DNA of 64,000 nt from Hymenobacter metallilatus (GTDB lineage Bacteria > Bacteroidota > Bacteroidia > Cytophagales > Hymenobacteraceae): contig NZ_RWIS01000011.1 in NCBI RefSeq assembly GCF_003944705.1, positions 91,253-155,252 of the forward strand, in the 5' to 3' direction. Both the position numbers and the translations under genes were made by a program. The notes below the pieces were generated by a model. The model did no database searches and was not told where the DNA came from. It worked only from the letters and a program-made list of their open reading frames with translations. How positions within the stretch are numbered: position 1 is the stretch's first letter; every line of letters begins with the position of its first letter. Below, one piece after another: positions 48,829 to 57,697 of the stretch.

Positions 48829-49271
48829 GAGGCAAACCCGTGGTCAGCTGCGGCCTGGTTGTGACCCTGCGCATCGGGCTGGCCATAGGCAGGCGGCGGA
48901 GTGCTGCAGTTGCCGTTGGTGCAACCGGTGCAGGCCTGGGCAATGGCAATGATACCGACCGGGCTATGGTCACGGGCCGGCTCAGTGCCCGTCAGACGGC
49001 CGTAGGCGGTGCGGAACGCTTCCTTTGCTGCGAAGAGGGAGCCGGCGGCCATCAGCTCCAGGCCGCCCTGCACCCAGAGTGCCGCCTCGCGCATTTGCTC
49101 AGTAGGCTCGACATGGGCGAGTGGGGCCGGTAACGGCTGCGCGTCGCAGATAGGGGTGAGCAGCTGCCAGTTGTCGCCTAGTTCCTGTAGGAAGCGTAGG
49201 GCGGTGGCATCGTTGCTGAATTGCTGGGTGGAGGTGCGGCCGTCGGCGCGCTGGTACTGGTAGGGTTTCAT
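48825..49271 (-). CDS. Hypothetical early phage protein
   Basis: A 148-residue protein: a small N-terminal domain (MKPYQYQRADGRTSTQQF...LGDNWQLLTP), a helical middle (MREAALWVQGGLELMAAGSLFAAKEA) and a Cys-containing, Gly/Pro-rich tail (CTGCTNGNCSTPPP). Not recognised. It is coupled to the nuclease gene downstream. Confidence 0.5.
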   Translation of the reverse strand: MKPYQYQRADGRTSTQQFSNDATALRFLQELGDNWQLLTPICDAQPLPAPLAHVEPTEQMREAALWVQGGLELMAAGSLFAAKEAFRTAYGRLTGTEPARDHSPVGIIAIAQACTGCTNGNCSTPPPAYGQPDAQGHNQAAADHGFAS

Positions 49272-49282
49272 GGGTAAAAGGA

Positions 49283-49555
49283 TTAAAACGGTGGGTGCCC
49301 CTCACTGGAGCTGCGGTTGATGAATAAGGGCCAGGGAGTTGCGGGCTCATCCTCCATCTGGATGGGCGTTGTGTAAGCCGGGGCCATCAGGAAGGCATGG
49401 CCTTTGAGTTGCTCGCGGGCAATGAATTCGTCGGAATAGGGCTCGACTGGCAGGGCTAGGGCGGCTTCGGCGGCTTGCAGCAGCTCGTCGTAAGTGAAGG
49501 GGCCCGTGTGGTCGGGGGTAATGCCCAAGCTGGCCAGGGCGGCGGCGGCGTTCAT
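49283..49555 (-). CDS. Small early hypothetical protein
   Basis: A 90-residue protein beginning MNAAAALASLGITPDHTGPF, acidic in the middle and Pro/Ser-rich at the end. No motif. Its ATG overlaps the stop of the 59-residue gene (ATGA), which supports both. Confidence 0.5.
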   Translation of the reverse strand: MNAAAALASLGITPDHTGPFTYDELLQAAEAALALPVEPYSDEFIAREQLKGHAFLMAPAYTTPIQMEDEPATPWPLFINRSSSEGHPPF

Positions 49556-49731
49556 GGGTTGAGTTTTGACGGTTTGCGGATGGTGCGTGCCCGGCCGGTC
49601 CGGGCACGGTAATGCAGACGGTAGCTCAGGTGGTGAATGGTCGCCCAGTCGGTGCGGTGCGGCTCACCCACCTGCTGCCAGAACTCGGCGGCCACCAGTG
49701 CGTCGAGCAGGGCCCGTTCCAGGGAGGTCAT
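49552..49731 (-). CDS. 59-residue early protein
   Basis: ATG 49731 starts MTSLERALLDALVAAEFWQQ, a helical stretch followed by HHLSYRLHYRARTGRARTIRK, a basic tail. It overlaps the next gene by ATGA and starts 4 bp after the stop of the DnaC-like gene, so it is well placed. It has no family I can name. The basic end suggests nucleic-acid contact. Confidence 0.55.
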   Translation of the reverse strand: MTSLERALLDALVAAEFWQQVGEPHRTDWATIHHLSYRLHYRARTGRARTIRKPSKLNP

Positions 49732-49735
49732 AGTC

Positions 49736-50641
49736 TTAGCCCCGCCGGTCGTAGGCGACTTCGGGGAAGGTGAGCACGTTGAATAGCCCCCGGATACGGG
49801 AGCGGCAGCGCGTGCCGTAGATGCTCTCGATACCCTTCACGATGACAGGTTTACCAGTAGCCTCATCCTCGATTTCCATATCGTTGAAAGGCAGGTTGGT
49901 TGTCATGTGGGTAGCATAGCGGGGCAAGTCGCCCGCTACCACCTCATCATCCCGCGAGCACAGCACATCTTCCATCACATTGAGCGTTTTGCCCATATGC
50001 TTGGCTTGCCAGTCTTCCGTGCCTAAATCGTCGAAGCAGATGCCGGCGTGGGTGCGGTAGTTGAACTGGGCCTCTTTCCCTACCGGAATCTTAATCAGGT
50101 GCTTGTAGTCGTAGAGAGCCGGGGCCCCGCCGGTTTCCTTCACTGAATACTCATCCGAGAGCTGCCGGCACGGGTGCACCGCGTAGGGCAGGCGCGGGTT
50201 GTGCGAGAAGATGGTCAGCAGCGTGGTTTTGCCACAGCCAACGGGCCCGCGTAGCAGAATACCCTTGTTCAGGCTGCCAAAGCCGCGGGCTTCGAACTCT
50301 GGATCTTCAGCAAAGTAGAGGCAGAGGGCTTCGACAATTTCCCGGTTCGTATCGTCTACCTGGTAGGGCTGACCCAGCCGGCGCTGGGCTTCCCGCTCAA
50401 ACCAGGCCCGCATCTGCTGGGCAGTTACTTTCTGGGGCTTCATGGCTTCAATCGTTTTCCAGCGGTACCAGTGATTGTGCGCATGGGTGTATTTGTCCTG
50501 GCTGGCTTTGTCCAGCACCCGCTGCTGCTCGTCGGCAGTAAGCGGTAACCGGCGGGTCTCGTTTTCCCGGAAGTCGGCGGGCTGGGGCAGATCAAAAAAG
50601 GCACTGGGCAATTGCCCGGCCGGAACCTGATTAGGCCGCAT
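49736..50641 (-). CDS. DnaC-like AAA+ helicase loader (probable)
   Basis: A 301-residue ATPase. Residues 132-139 are Walker A (GPVGCGKT). A Walker B-like GICFDDLGTED at about 210 and sensor-like THMTTNLPFNDM at about 250 follow, the pattern of DnaC/IstB-type loaders. The N-terminal 100 residues are helical and may bind the helicase or the DUF1376 partner. The frame extends further upstream into the previous gene, so ATG 50641, overlapping the DUF1376 stop by 11 bp, is used. It would load a replicative helicase, probably the host one, as none is encoded here. Confidence 0.75.
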   Translation of the reverse strand: MRPNQVPAGQLPSAFFDLPQPADFRENETRRLPLTADEQQRVLDKASQDKYTHAHNHWYRWKTIEAMKPQKVTAQQMRAWFEREAQRRLGQPYQVDDTNREIVEALCLYFAEDPEFEARGFGSLNKGILLRGPVGCGKTTLLTIFSHNPRLPYAVHPCRQLSDEYSVKETGGAPALYDYKHLIKIPVGKEAQFNYRTHAGICFDDLGTEDWQAKHMGKTLNVMEDVLCSRDDEVVAGDLPRYATHMTTNLPFNDMEIEDEATGKPVIVKGIESIYGTRCRSRIRGLFNVLTFPEVAYDRRG

Positions 50642-51683
50642 CGTTCTGGTAGTTGATGCGGGATGGGATATGATGGCGGCGGCTGGAGTCGGAAGCTGAC
50701 CCATTGCCCGCGGCATCAGTGAAGCGGCTGTTTCCATGTGTCGAAGTGGTTTTGCGGGCCTCGGTAAGTGCGGCAGCCCAGTCTTTTTCATTCCAGGCCC
50801 CGTCGGCAAAACGCTGCGCCTCGGTGCCGATGTAGGATTTCCAACCGTGCAGGCGCTCGTCGCGCAGCTTTTTGTAGGCACGGTAGGCGGCGAACTGGTC
50901 GGTGAGCAGCTGACCCTGGCCCTGTTCGAACTGAATGCGGCAGAAGCGCGTCAGGCGCATGCGGGCATCTTGCTGGGCATTCGACAAGCCGAAATAGGTG
51001 GCCAGTTGGTCCGCTACCAGCCGCATCGGGGCCGCCCACTCCGGATCGGGCCGGAATTCAACCGGTGTAGCTACATCGGCCGCCGGGCCCTTAGTGTGCG
51101 AAGCCGACGCGGGCGAGCCTTCAGCGGGGTATTCTTCGCTTGCGGCCGGGCCCTCATTTTTTTTTGAGCCTTCAGCCAACACACCCCCCTCGGTTGCGGG
51201 GGTAGGGGGTGTATGTAATGAAGATGAAATAGAAGATGAAAACTGAAGAGCTTTTTTTGGGTTATGCTCTGGGTTTTGATTTGAAAGGCTTGGGTTTTCA
51301 GTGGAAAGGCTTGGGTTTTTTTGGCTTTCAGTTGGGTTCTTTTTTGGCCTGCCACCCTTAGCCCCATTGCCCGCCTGCTTATTTCTGAAAACCCACTGCT
51401 TTTCGGCTTCAGCTACCATGCGCGGATTATAGCGAGTAGCGCCGTCAGCTGCTATTGGGAACTTGCCGAGGATGATTTCCCGGCTGGTCTGCCACTCTTC
51501 CACACTGAGACGGGCGAGCCGCCTCATCTTATCCTCACTATTGGGCAGGTGCCCAGGTTGCTCGCCCTGCCAGGCATTGAACAGCAGCAAGCAATAGGCC
51601 CCCACTTCGCGGGCATCCATCATCTGCACGTCGGGCGAGCTGAGGAAATCACCAGTATAGAATTGGAATGCGGGGGATTTCAT
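50631..51683 (-). CDS. DUF1376 replication protein
   Basis: A 350-residue protein. The N-terminal DUF1376 part (about 1-90) reads FYTGDFLSSPDVQMMDAREVGAYCLLL and EEWQTSREIILGKF, found in phage replication initiators of the DnaT/primosomal kind. A long, low-complexity linker follows (about 105-205) with an NPSLSTENPSLSN repeat. The C-terminal helical part (about 215-300) may bind DNA or the loader. It is translated just before the DnaC-like gene and after the PP-loop gene (4-bp overlap). Confidence 0.75.
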   Translation of the reverse strand: MKSPAFQFYTGDFLSSPDVQMMDAREVGAYCLLLFNAWQGEQPGHLPNSEDKMRRLARLSVEEWQTSREIILGKFPIAADGATRYNPRMVAEAEKQWVFRNKQAGNGAKGGRPKKNPTESQKNPSLSTENPSLSNQNPEHNPKKALQFSSSISSSLHTPPTPATEGGVLAEGSKKNEGPAASEEYPAEGSPASASHTKGPAADVATPVEFRPDPEWAAPMRLVADQLATYFGLSNAQQDARMRLTRFCRIQFEQGQGQLLTDQFAAYRAYKKLRDERLHGWKSYIGTEAQRFADGAWNEKDWAAALTEARKTTSTHGNSRFTDAAGNGSASDSSRRHHIPSRINYQNDAA

Positions 51684-52900
51684 GCTGCTGATTTCAAAAA
51701 GTCAAACACAGGCCATACCGACCCATCCGGGTACATCTGGTCCTGTACCACGGCGGCCGTAGGCTCTTCCCCGGTCCATTTGTCGGGCCAGGTATTCGCT
51801 GCCATCAGCTCTTCAATTCTGGCTACCTCTTCTGGATTGAGGATATCTACTTTCCGCCGGCCTTGGGCAACGGCCAATTCATTACAGGCTGCCTGCATAG
51901 TCAATACCTGCTGCATACCCCACTGGCGGGCTTCCATCGTGAGCGGACCCAAGCGTTGCTGCTTTTTAACCAGCTTTCCTTTGGCGTCCCGCTCACCCGC
52001 CGGCATTCGCTTGCGGAAATTGGGGTCACTGCGCAACCGTTCAAACACAGCCCGCAGGCCCAACAACGGGCGCAAATAAGCCCATGAAGGGCGTTCTACA
52101 ATGGTTTCTAACGCTACATCCTTGCTGGCCACTGGGCAACCCATGCAGCCGGTGCGGGCATTCTTTTCCTCGGCTTCGTCGCCACCGTAGGCTTCAGCAA
52201 CCAGCTTTGTGCTCCAGTCGCCATACTCGGCGCGTGGGGCCCAGTTGCGCAGCCATTCCCAGATGTGGCACACCCGCCAATGCAGCAGCGGGGCCAACGT
52301 ATCACAGAGTTCAGCTGGTAATGTCTCCTGATACCAGCCCTGGCCACACTCAGCACCGTCTTTTCCGCAGCTCATCACGATGCGCTGGTCGCGCATAGCT
52401 GATTCGCCCTGCCGAACACCGGTAATCATCAGAACCTTTTCTCCAAGCGTTCCAACCAGTTGCCGCAGTTCGGCGGCCATCGGCTCAATTTTAATCAGGC
52501 CGGTACACCACCGGAACCCAGCTCCGGAAGGAGGCACACCCCGGCCGAACATATACACGAAGAACCGGCGGTCCAGCGGGGCCATCACGATGCGCACATC
52601 AATACCTAGCTCGCGCAGATCATCCATGATATCATGGGCGGCGGCCATCAACGGTACCAGCTCCAGGCGGGTATCGGCAAACAGGACGGTCAACGTTTCC
52701 GGGCGCTGAATCTTGCCCGACTCAATCAGCCAGACAATGAGCGTAAGCGTAGCGGTGGAATCTTTGCCCCCGCTCCAGGCAATGGCCCAGTGCTTGTGGG
52801 TGGGGCCATAGGCCTGCATACTCCGGATGGTCAGCTCAATGCTCTCATCCATCTGCAGCCGGCGGGTGCCCTCGAATATGTTCTGTTGCTCCGATTTCAT
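51680..52900 (-). CDS. PAPS-reductase/DndC-like PP-loop protein
   Basis: A 406-residue protein. Residues 43-49 are the PP-loop SGGKDST, followed by FADTRLE and GVRQGESAMR (161-170), the GVRxxES motif of DndC/PAPS-reductase relatives. Cys132, Cys178/185, Cys252 and Cys255 (GCMGC) could hold a 4Fe-4S cluster, as in DndC. It may activate a substrate by adenylation and deliver sulfur. There are no other dnd genes here. The neighbours are two DNA methyltransferases, so a DNA-modification or anti-restriction role is likely but unproven. It overlaps the methyltransferase stop by one base. Confidence 0.75.
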   Translation of the reverse strand: MKSEQQNIFEGTRRLQMDESIELTIRSMQAYGPTHKHWAIAWSGGKDSTATLTLIVWLIESGKIQRPETLTVLFADTRLELVPLMAAAHDIMDDLRELGIDVRIVMAPLDRRFFVYMFGRGVPPSGAGFRWCTGLIKIEPMAAELRQLVGTLGEKVLMITGVRQGESAMRDQRIVMSCGKDGAECGQGWYQETLPAELCDTLAPLLHWRVCHIWEWLRNWAPRAEYGDWSTKLVAEAYGGDEAEEKNARTGCMGCPVASKDVALETIVERPSWAYLRPLLGLRAVFERLRSDPNFRKRMPAGERDAKGKLVKKQQRLGPLTMEARQWGMQQVLTMQAACNELAVAQGRRKVDILNPEEVARIEELMAANTWPDKWTGEEPTAAVVQDQMYPDGSVWPVFDFLKSAA

Positions 52901-54933
52901 TATGCAGCGGCTTGCAGCCGTTCGTTATTTGCTTCGATGTTGGCACCTACCAGGGCCCGCGCAACGTGCGGTACCACGGCGTTGCCGATGAATTTCTTTT
53001 GCTGGGTTTGGTTGCCCATCAGCACGTAATCCACGGGAAAGCCCTGGATTTGCAGCAGCTCGCTCACCTTGAGCATCCGCATCCGGATGTCGGCAATACC
53101 ATACTTGCGGCACACGTACTTCAGCAGACGCATCATCAGCGAGTCGCCGGGTTGGGGCAACAGGTGGGATGGGCAGGTACCGAGCTCCAGCAGCGTCAGG
53201 TACTGATGTCGGCGGCTGGCCACCAACGTCCGGGATGGACCGTCCAAACTGCTGGGCTCATTGCTGAACTGATGGGAGAAAAGGAACCCATCTTCAGCTT
53301 CCACCTTGGCTACCCGGTCCTTCGTGGTGAGGGTCGGGCAGGCCTGATCCATACCAGTAGTGCCGCCCTGGCCGTAGTAGGTCATCAGAAACTGATTGCC
53401 ACCGTTGGTAGTGAGGGTGCGGGCCGGATCATCCAGCGAGGCGGGCAGGTTATGGAAGTTGTTCTGAAACATCAACTCCCCCTGTACCAGGTACTGCTGG
53501 CCGCCGGTAGTGGTGATGGTGCCAGCGGGCTCGTCGAGGCTGCGGTTGCGGTCAAATCGGTCACCGCCGTAGTTATGCAGCATAAAATCGGCCTGCACCA
53601 ATCCCGCTTTCGGTTTCGTGGTGACGGTTGGGCAAGGCTCATTCGTGCTACTATTGTTTCCGCCTCCATTATAGAAGTGGGTCAGGAATTCGGCTTGCAC
53701 CAACGACTGGTTGGGCGAGGCCAGCACGGTGCGGGATGGGCGGTCGGTGCCTGTTACCTTCGACTCCGGAGAACCGCCGTTACTCTGCATCAGGAAATCA
53801 GCCTGTACCAAACCTACCGGGGCCTTGTCCTGCCGAGCCACCACCGTCGGAGCCGGATTTTCCACGGAACTGCTATGCCCACCCCAGGCGGGGTTGAACA
53901 GGAACTCTGCCTGCACCAGCCGCTGCTTGGGATTGGTTACCAGAGCAGGGCAAGGGGCTTCTACACTGGTATTGTGCATGGTGCCGTACTCGCCCTGCAT
54001 AAATTCGGCCTGCACCAGTCCCAGGCGGTTCTGGGTGGTAACCGTAATGGCCGGGGCATTGACTGAGCAGCCGGCGTTGATGCCGGTGGTGGCGTTGTTG
54101 CCCAGCCACTTTGTGACGAAAGCCGTGTCCCGGCCGGGCAGGATCTGTTTCCGGACACCAGCCAAGGTGCGGCGCAGCGTGTTGTCGCTGTGCGGCTTCT
54201 TGCGGGTGAACATCGACTCGCCCCGGTCGGTGAAGTCCAGTACCTCACGCACGGCCTTCCATTTCGGTAGACCAGCAGCACCGGTTTTGTGGTGGGTAGC
54301 GGCCGGGAACCGGATCGGGTAGCCTTCCAGGGCAAATACGGCGAAGTAGCGCAGGCGCGAGGTATGGGCGCCGTAGTCTGCCGAGTTCAGCAGCTTGTAG
54401 CGGTAGTTGTAGCCCATGGCCTGAATAGCCTTCACCCACTTTTTATACTCGCTGCCCAGTTTATCCTTGTCGGTGTCGGGTACCATCCGGCCGTTACGCT
54501 CCACCAATGGGCCCCAGCTGAGGAACTCGCGCACGTTTTCGATGAAGATGTATTTGGGCCGGAAGTGCTCCACATACCGCATCAGGCCCCAGGCCAGCAT
54601 ACGGCTGTCAGCATCCCGGCTCTGGCCACCCTTGGCATTGCTGAAATGGGTACACTCCAGCGACGCCCACAGAATATCGATTGGATCAAGTACACCCAGA
54701 TCAATCTTCAGGATGTCCTCAATAAAATGTTTGGTGTTAGGGTGGTTGGCCTTATGAGAGGCAATGGCTACATCATCATGATTGATAGCCCACACCACCT
54801 CGCAGCCGGGAATTTCCACCACGCCGGTAGAAGTGCCACCACCGCCGCAAAAGGCGTCGCCTAAGCGCCAGGTGGTATTCAGCCCCAGGCTGCTCAGCAG
54901 CAGCCCGGTGGCAACAGCTAGTTCCTTTACCAT
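52900..54933 (-). CDS. Cytosine-C5 DNA methyltransferase with repeat-array recognition region
   Basis: A 677-residue enzyme. Motif I is GDAFCGGGGTSTG (25-37). Catalytic Cys94 is in LECTHFSNAKGG (motif IV, EC in place of PC). Motif VI is ENV (132-134), motif VIII is HTSRLRYFA, and motif X is NQTQQKKFIGNAVVPHVARAL near the end. Between VIII and IX (about 276-579), where the target-recognition domain lies, are about nine 30-38-residue repeats of the form LVQAEFL...GG...P-x-x-TVTT. It probably protects phage DNA from restriction. The stop overlaps the PP-loop start, and the ATG touches the helicase-methyltransferase stop. Confidence 0.88.
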   Translation of the reverse strand: MVKELAVATGLLLSSLGLNTTWRLGDAFCGGGGTSTGVVEIPGCEVVWAINHDDVAIASHKANHPNTKHFIEDILKIDLGVLDPIDILWASLECTHFSNAKGGQSRDADSRMLAWGLMRYVEHFRPKYIFIENVREFLSWGPLVERNGRMVPDTDKDKLGSEYKKWVKAIQAMGYNYRYKLLNSADYGAHTSRLRYFAVFALEGYPIRFPAATHHKTGAAGLPKWKAVREVLDFTDRGESMFTRKKPHSDNTLRRTLAGVRKQILPGRDTAFVTKWLGNNATTGINAGCSVNAPAITVTTQNRLGLVQAEFMQGEYGTMHNTSVEAPCPALVTNPKQRLVQAEFLFNPAWGGHSSSVENPAPTVVARQDKAPVGLVQADFLMQSNGGSPESKVTGTDRPSRTVLASPNQSLVQAEFLTHFYNGGGNNSSTNEPCPTVTTKPKAGLVQADFMLHNYGGDRFDRNRSLDEPAGTITTTGGQQYLVQGELMFQNNFHNLPASLDDPARTLTTNGGNQFLMTYYGQGGTTGMDQACPTLTTKDRVAKVEAEDGFLFSHQFSNEPSSLDGPSRTLVASRRHQYLTLLELGTCPSHLLPQPGDSLMMRLLKYVCRKYGIADIRMRMLKVSELLQIQGFPVDYVLMGNQTQQKKFIGNAVVPHVARALVGANIEANNERLQAAA

Positions 54934-57185
54934 TACGCAGCCTGCTTTCTGGCCTCATCAGCCCCTTCCATCAAATCCCAGATGGTCATCTGCCGCTTAT
55001 CATCTTCGGCCGCTTGGCAGTTGCGCACGCCTACCCGCCAGTAGCTTTCCTTCAGCTCAATCAGCACGGCCCGGCGGTTCATTTTCAGGGCCTGGTAGCC
55101 TTCTGAGCCGATACCACCGAACGGCGTCAGCACGGTTTCGCCTGGGTTGCTCCACAGCGCAATGGCCCGCTCAATGGTTTCCAGCTGCAAGGGGCAGATG
55201 TGCTTTTCATCCTGTTGCTCACGGGCCGGCTCGCGCTGGAGCGTCTTGGAGTAGTTGATGTCGAACCACACCGGCGACGCCCATTTCTGCCATGTATCCA
55301 CGGCTACTGTCTGCCGAATAGGTAGCGGATTATCGCCGCGCTTGCGGAACACCAGTAGGTAATCAGGAATGCCGGTGCGCGACATAGCCGAATCCTTCTT
55401 CAGCTGCTTGTGCAGCAGGCCCAGCGACTTGGTGCGCTGCATTTCCACCACCGGATCTTTCCAGATAGTAATGCGGTCATGGTAGATGAAGCCGGCGGCC
55501 TCAAACTCTTCCCGAATGGCTCCGGAGAAGTCGCGCAGACCGATAAAGCCCTCTTTCCCCTTTTGGATCGGCAGATCCATGCAGTGCACGGCCACCAACC
55601 GGCCCGGCAGCAGGGTGCGATGCAGCTCTGGCACCAGGAAGCGGAAATGCTCGCGAAACTGCTCGTAATTGGCGCTGTTGCCCATATCGGCGGTCAGGCC
55701 GGAGTACACATACAGCTCGGCAAAGGGTGGCGAGAAGATGCTGAAATGGATGCTTTCGTCGGCTATGTGGCGCATCTGCTCGCAGCAGTCACCCAGATAA
55801 AAATCAAAGTTGGAGCCGCGCTCAACAACAGGGGTGGGGGTATGGGACATGGTGCGCTGAATAGGGTCTTGGATGTGGGAGATGGCGGCAGCCAGCTGTT
55901 GGTGCATCTTATCGTGAGCATCCTGCTTCTGACGAATGGCAGCCCGCACGTTGCCCATACTGGGCGTGGTAATGAGGTAGGCAGTTACCGGTCGGGTCTG
56001 GCCGAAACGGTAGGAGCGGCGCAGAGCTTGGTAGAAGCCTTCGAAGCTGAAATCAAGCGCCGCAAATACTTGGTGGGCGCAGTGTTGGTAGTTCAGGCCG
56101 AACTGGGCAATCTTCTTCTTGGTAATGAGCAGGCGAAACTCGCCCCGGGCAAAGCCCATCAGCCGGGCCTCTTTCACCGATGGCTTATCAGAACCGCGCA
56201 CTTCCACCGCGTCGGGCAGCAGCTGCCGCAGCCGGTCGCCCTCGACATCCTGGTTGATCCAGATAATAGCGGGCTCATCAGCGGGCAACTCGGCTACAAT
56301 GGCCGCGGCCGCCTGCATGCGGGGCTCCAGCGTGTCGCGTAGTTCAGCGTTGAATCCGGTAGCGTTGATGCTGTTGGTCCCGAATAACAGGCCGGAATCT
56401 TCATTGACCGGAACGGTAACCTGCCGCTCGTCGAGCCGCAACTCGGGCAGCACGTAGCCGGTGGCATCAAATCCCAGGTTAGCTGGGCTGCTCAGGCAGG
56501 CGGCCCATGTTGCCACCCACTGCCAGAACGTGGCCTCTGCATGACCTTTCAGGCGCCATTTGCTGGTGTCGCCGCCATCGTGGGTGAAGTAGGTGGCCAG
56601 CATCGTCTGCCGCGTCATCACGCCCAGAAACTCGGCATGGTTGCCGAGCTCCATTGGGTCGTTAGGGGAGGGCGTCGCGGTGCAGGCCAGGCGGAAGGGC
56701 GTCTGGCTGAAGTACTCCAGCAACAGCCGCTTGGTGTGGCCGGTGAAGTTCTTCAGGATGCTGCTTTCGTCGAGCACTACACCACCGAAAACGGTGGGAT
56801 CTAGGTTCTCTACCTGCTCGTAGTTGGTGACGTAGATACCGGGTGAGAGCGTACCAGCAACTGATTCGGCCGGGTTCAGGCGCATAACGCAGATGCCAAA
56901 CTTCAAGCCCTCGTCGATGGTCTGCGCTGCGACAGCCAGCGGAGTCAGCACCAGCACGGGCTTCTGGGTGTAGGCCACAACGTGACGCGCCCACTCCAGC
57001 TGCTGGAACGTCTTACCCAGGCCGCAATCCTCAAACAGGGCGTAGCACCCTTTCTGCAGGGCGGTTTCCACAATAAACTGCTGGAAGCCTTTCAGGCCGG
57101 GGTTGAACGACAGCTCCGTGGTCGGCATGCCCACGGCGGGCGTGAGCTGTGTTTTGGAGGCGAGGAAATCAAAATAAGTCTCCAT
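54933..57185 (-). CDS. Helicase-adenine/N4-cytosine methyltransferase fusion
   Basis: A 750-residue two-part protein. The N-terminal SF2/SNF2-type helicase (about 1-430) has Walker A EDCGLGKT, a DES box in GGVVLDESS, TATPSPNDP and motif VI QALRRSYRFGQTRPV. The C-terminal N6/N4-type methyltransferase (about 470-720) has motif IV FSPPF and a late motif I TPFGGIGSEGYQAL, the permuted order typical of beta-class enzymes. Motif I starts with Thr rather than Asp. The frame is open to 57338, but METYFDFLAS at 57185 is behind a terminator and is chosen. It resembles phage anti-restriction helicase-methylases. Confidence 0.85.
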   Translation of the reverse strand: METYFDFLASKTQLTPAVGMPTTELSFNPGLKGFQQFIVETALQKGCYALFEDCGLGKTFQQLEWARHVVAYTQKPVLVLTPLAVAAQTIDEGLKFGICVMRLNPAESVAGTLSPGIYVTNYEQVENLDPTVFGGVVLDESSILKNFTGHTKRLLLEYFSQTPFRLACTATPSPNDPMELGNHAEFLGVMTRQTMLATYFTHDGGDTSKWRLKGHAEATFWQWVATWAACLSSPANLGFDATGYVLPELRLDERQVTVPVNEDSGLLFGTNSINATGFNAELRDTLEPRMQAAAAIVAELPADEPAIIWINQDVEGDRLRQLLPDAVEVRGSDKPSVKEARLMGFARGEFRLLITKKKIAQFGLNYQHCAHQVFAALDFSFEGFYQALRRSYRFGQTRPVTAYLITTPSMGNVRAAIRQKQDAHDKMHQQLAAAISHIQDPIQRTMSHTPTPVVERGSNFDFYLGDCCEQMRHIADESIHFSIFSPPFAELYVYSGLTADMGNSANYEQFREHFRFLVPELHRTLLPGRLVAVHCMDLPIQKGKEGFIGLRDFSGAIREEFEAAGFIYHDRITIWKDPVVEMQRTKSLGLLHKQLKKDSAMSRTGIPDYLLVFRKRGDNPLPIRQTVAVDTWQKWASPVWFDINYSKTLQREPAREQQDEKHICPLQLETIERAIALWSNPGETVLTPFGGIGSEGYQALKMNRRAVLIELKESYWRVGVRNCQAAEDDKRQMTIWDLMEGADEARKQAA

Positions 57186-57221
57186 ATAAAAAGCGTCCGG
57201 CCGCCCGGCGTGGGCGGCCGG
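57186..57221 (-). terminator. Strong terminator before the helicase-methyltransferase gene
   Basis: CCGGCCGCCC (57197-57206) pairs perfectly with GGGCGGCCGG (57212-57221) around five bases, followed on the minus strand by CGCTTTTTATA. It ends directly at the next ATG, so the modification and replication genes downstream would need read-through or antitermination. Confidence 0.82.
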
Positions 57222-57229
57222 CTCAGGAT

Positions 57230-57670
57230 TTAGGCTGCGTTGGAGTAGAGGTAAAGCTGGTTGGTACCAGCGCCGCTGGTGCAGCTGACCAGTCCCAGTT
57301 GCTGGGCGGCCGAATCCAGGCCCATGGTATTCAGCCACTCTTCCAGCTTTTCGGCGGCAATTTCATCGGAGGCGTGGCCCAGTGACTTTATTTCCAGCTG
57401 GATAACACCACCAGGTACAACCTCATCAGCAATGATTGCTTTGGTAGAAGTGTGGGCTGTTTTCAGCCAGCCCATTACCGTTTCCAGCTTGTCGATTTCC
57501 GACAACTCATCGAAGGTTTCTTCTTTTTCGTCCTCATCTTCCGCATCCTTCAACCGGTCCAGAATAGCCAGTAGGTGCGTGGGGTTGATGGTAAAGGGGG
57601 CTGACTGTTTTTGCGCTGCTTGGGCAGCACCCCGGATGTTCAGCAGTAATTCAGCAGGTATAGTACTCAT
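57230..57670 (-). CDS. Hypothetical early protein, acidic
   Basis: A 146-residue protein: helical, with a very acidic middle (LKDAEDEDEKEETFDELSE), then LVMGWLKTAHTSTKAIIAD-type helix and a beta strand pair (GGVIQLEIKS). ATG 57670 (MSTIPAELLL) is preferred over TTG 57682. It is unrecognised, though vaguely like Ead/Ea22-type early proteins. It lies between the first clamp gene and the terminator. Confidence 0.5.
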   Translation of the reverse strand: MSTIPAELLLNIRGAAQAAQKQSAPFTINPTHLLAILDRLKDAEDEDEKEETFDELSEIDKLETVMGWLKTAHTSTKAIIADEVVPGGVIQLEIKSLGHASDEIAAEKLEEWLNTMGLDSAAQQLGLVSCTSGAGTNQLYLYSNAA

Positions 57671-57697
57671 GATGGAAGGCAAAAAGAAGGTGAAACA

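Noticed and set aside
51286..51345. Short direct repeats in the DUF1376 gene as a replication origin
   Set aside because: They encode a low-complexity NPSLS linker and lack iteron spacing or an AT-rich unwinding stretch.
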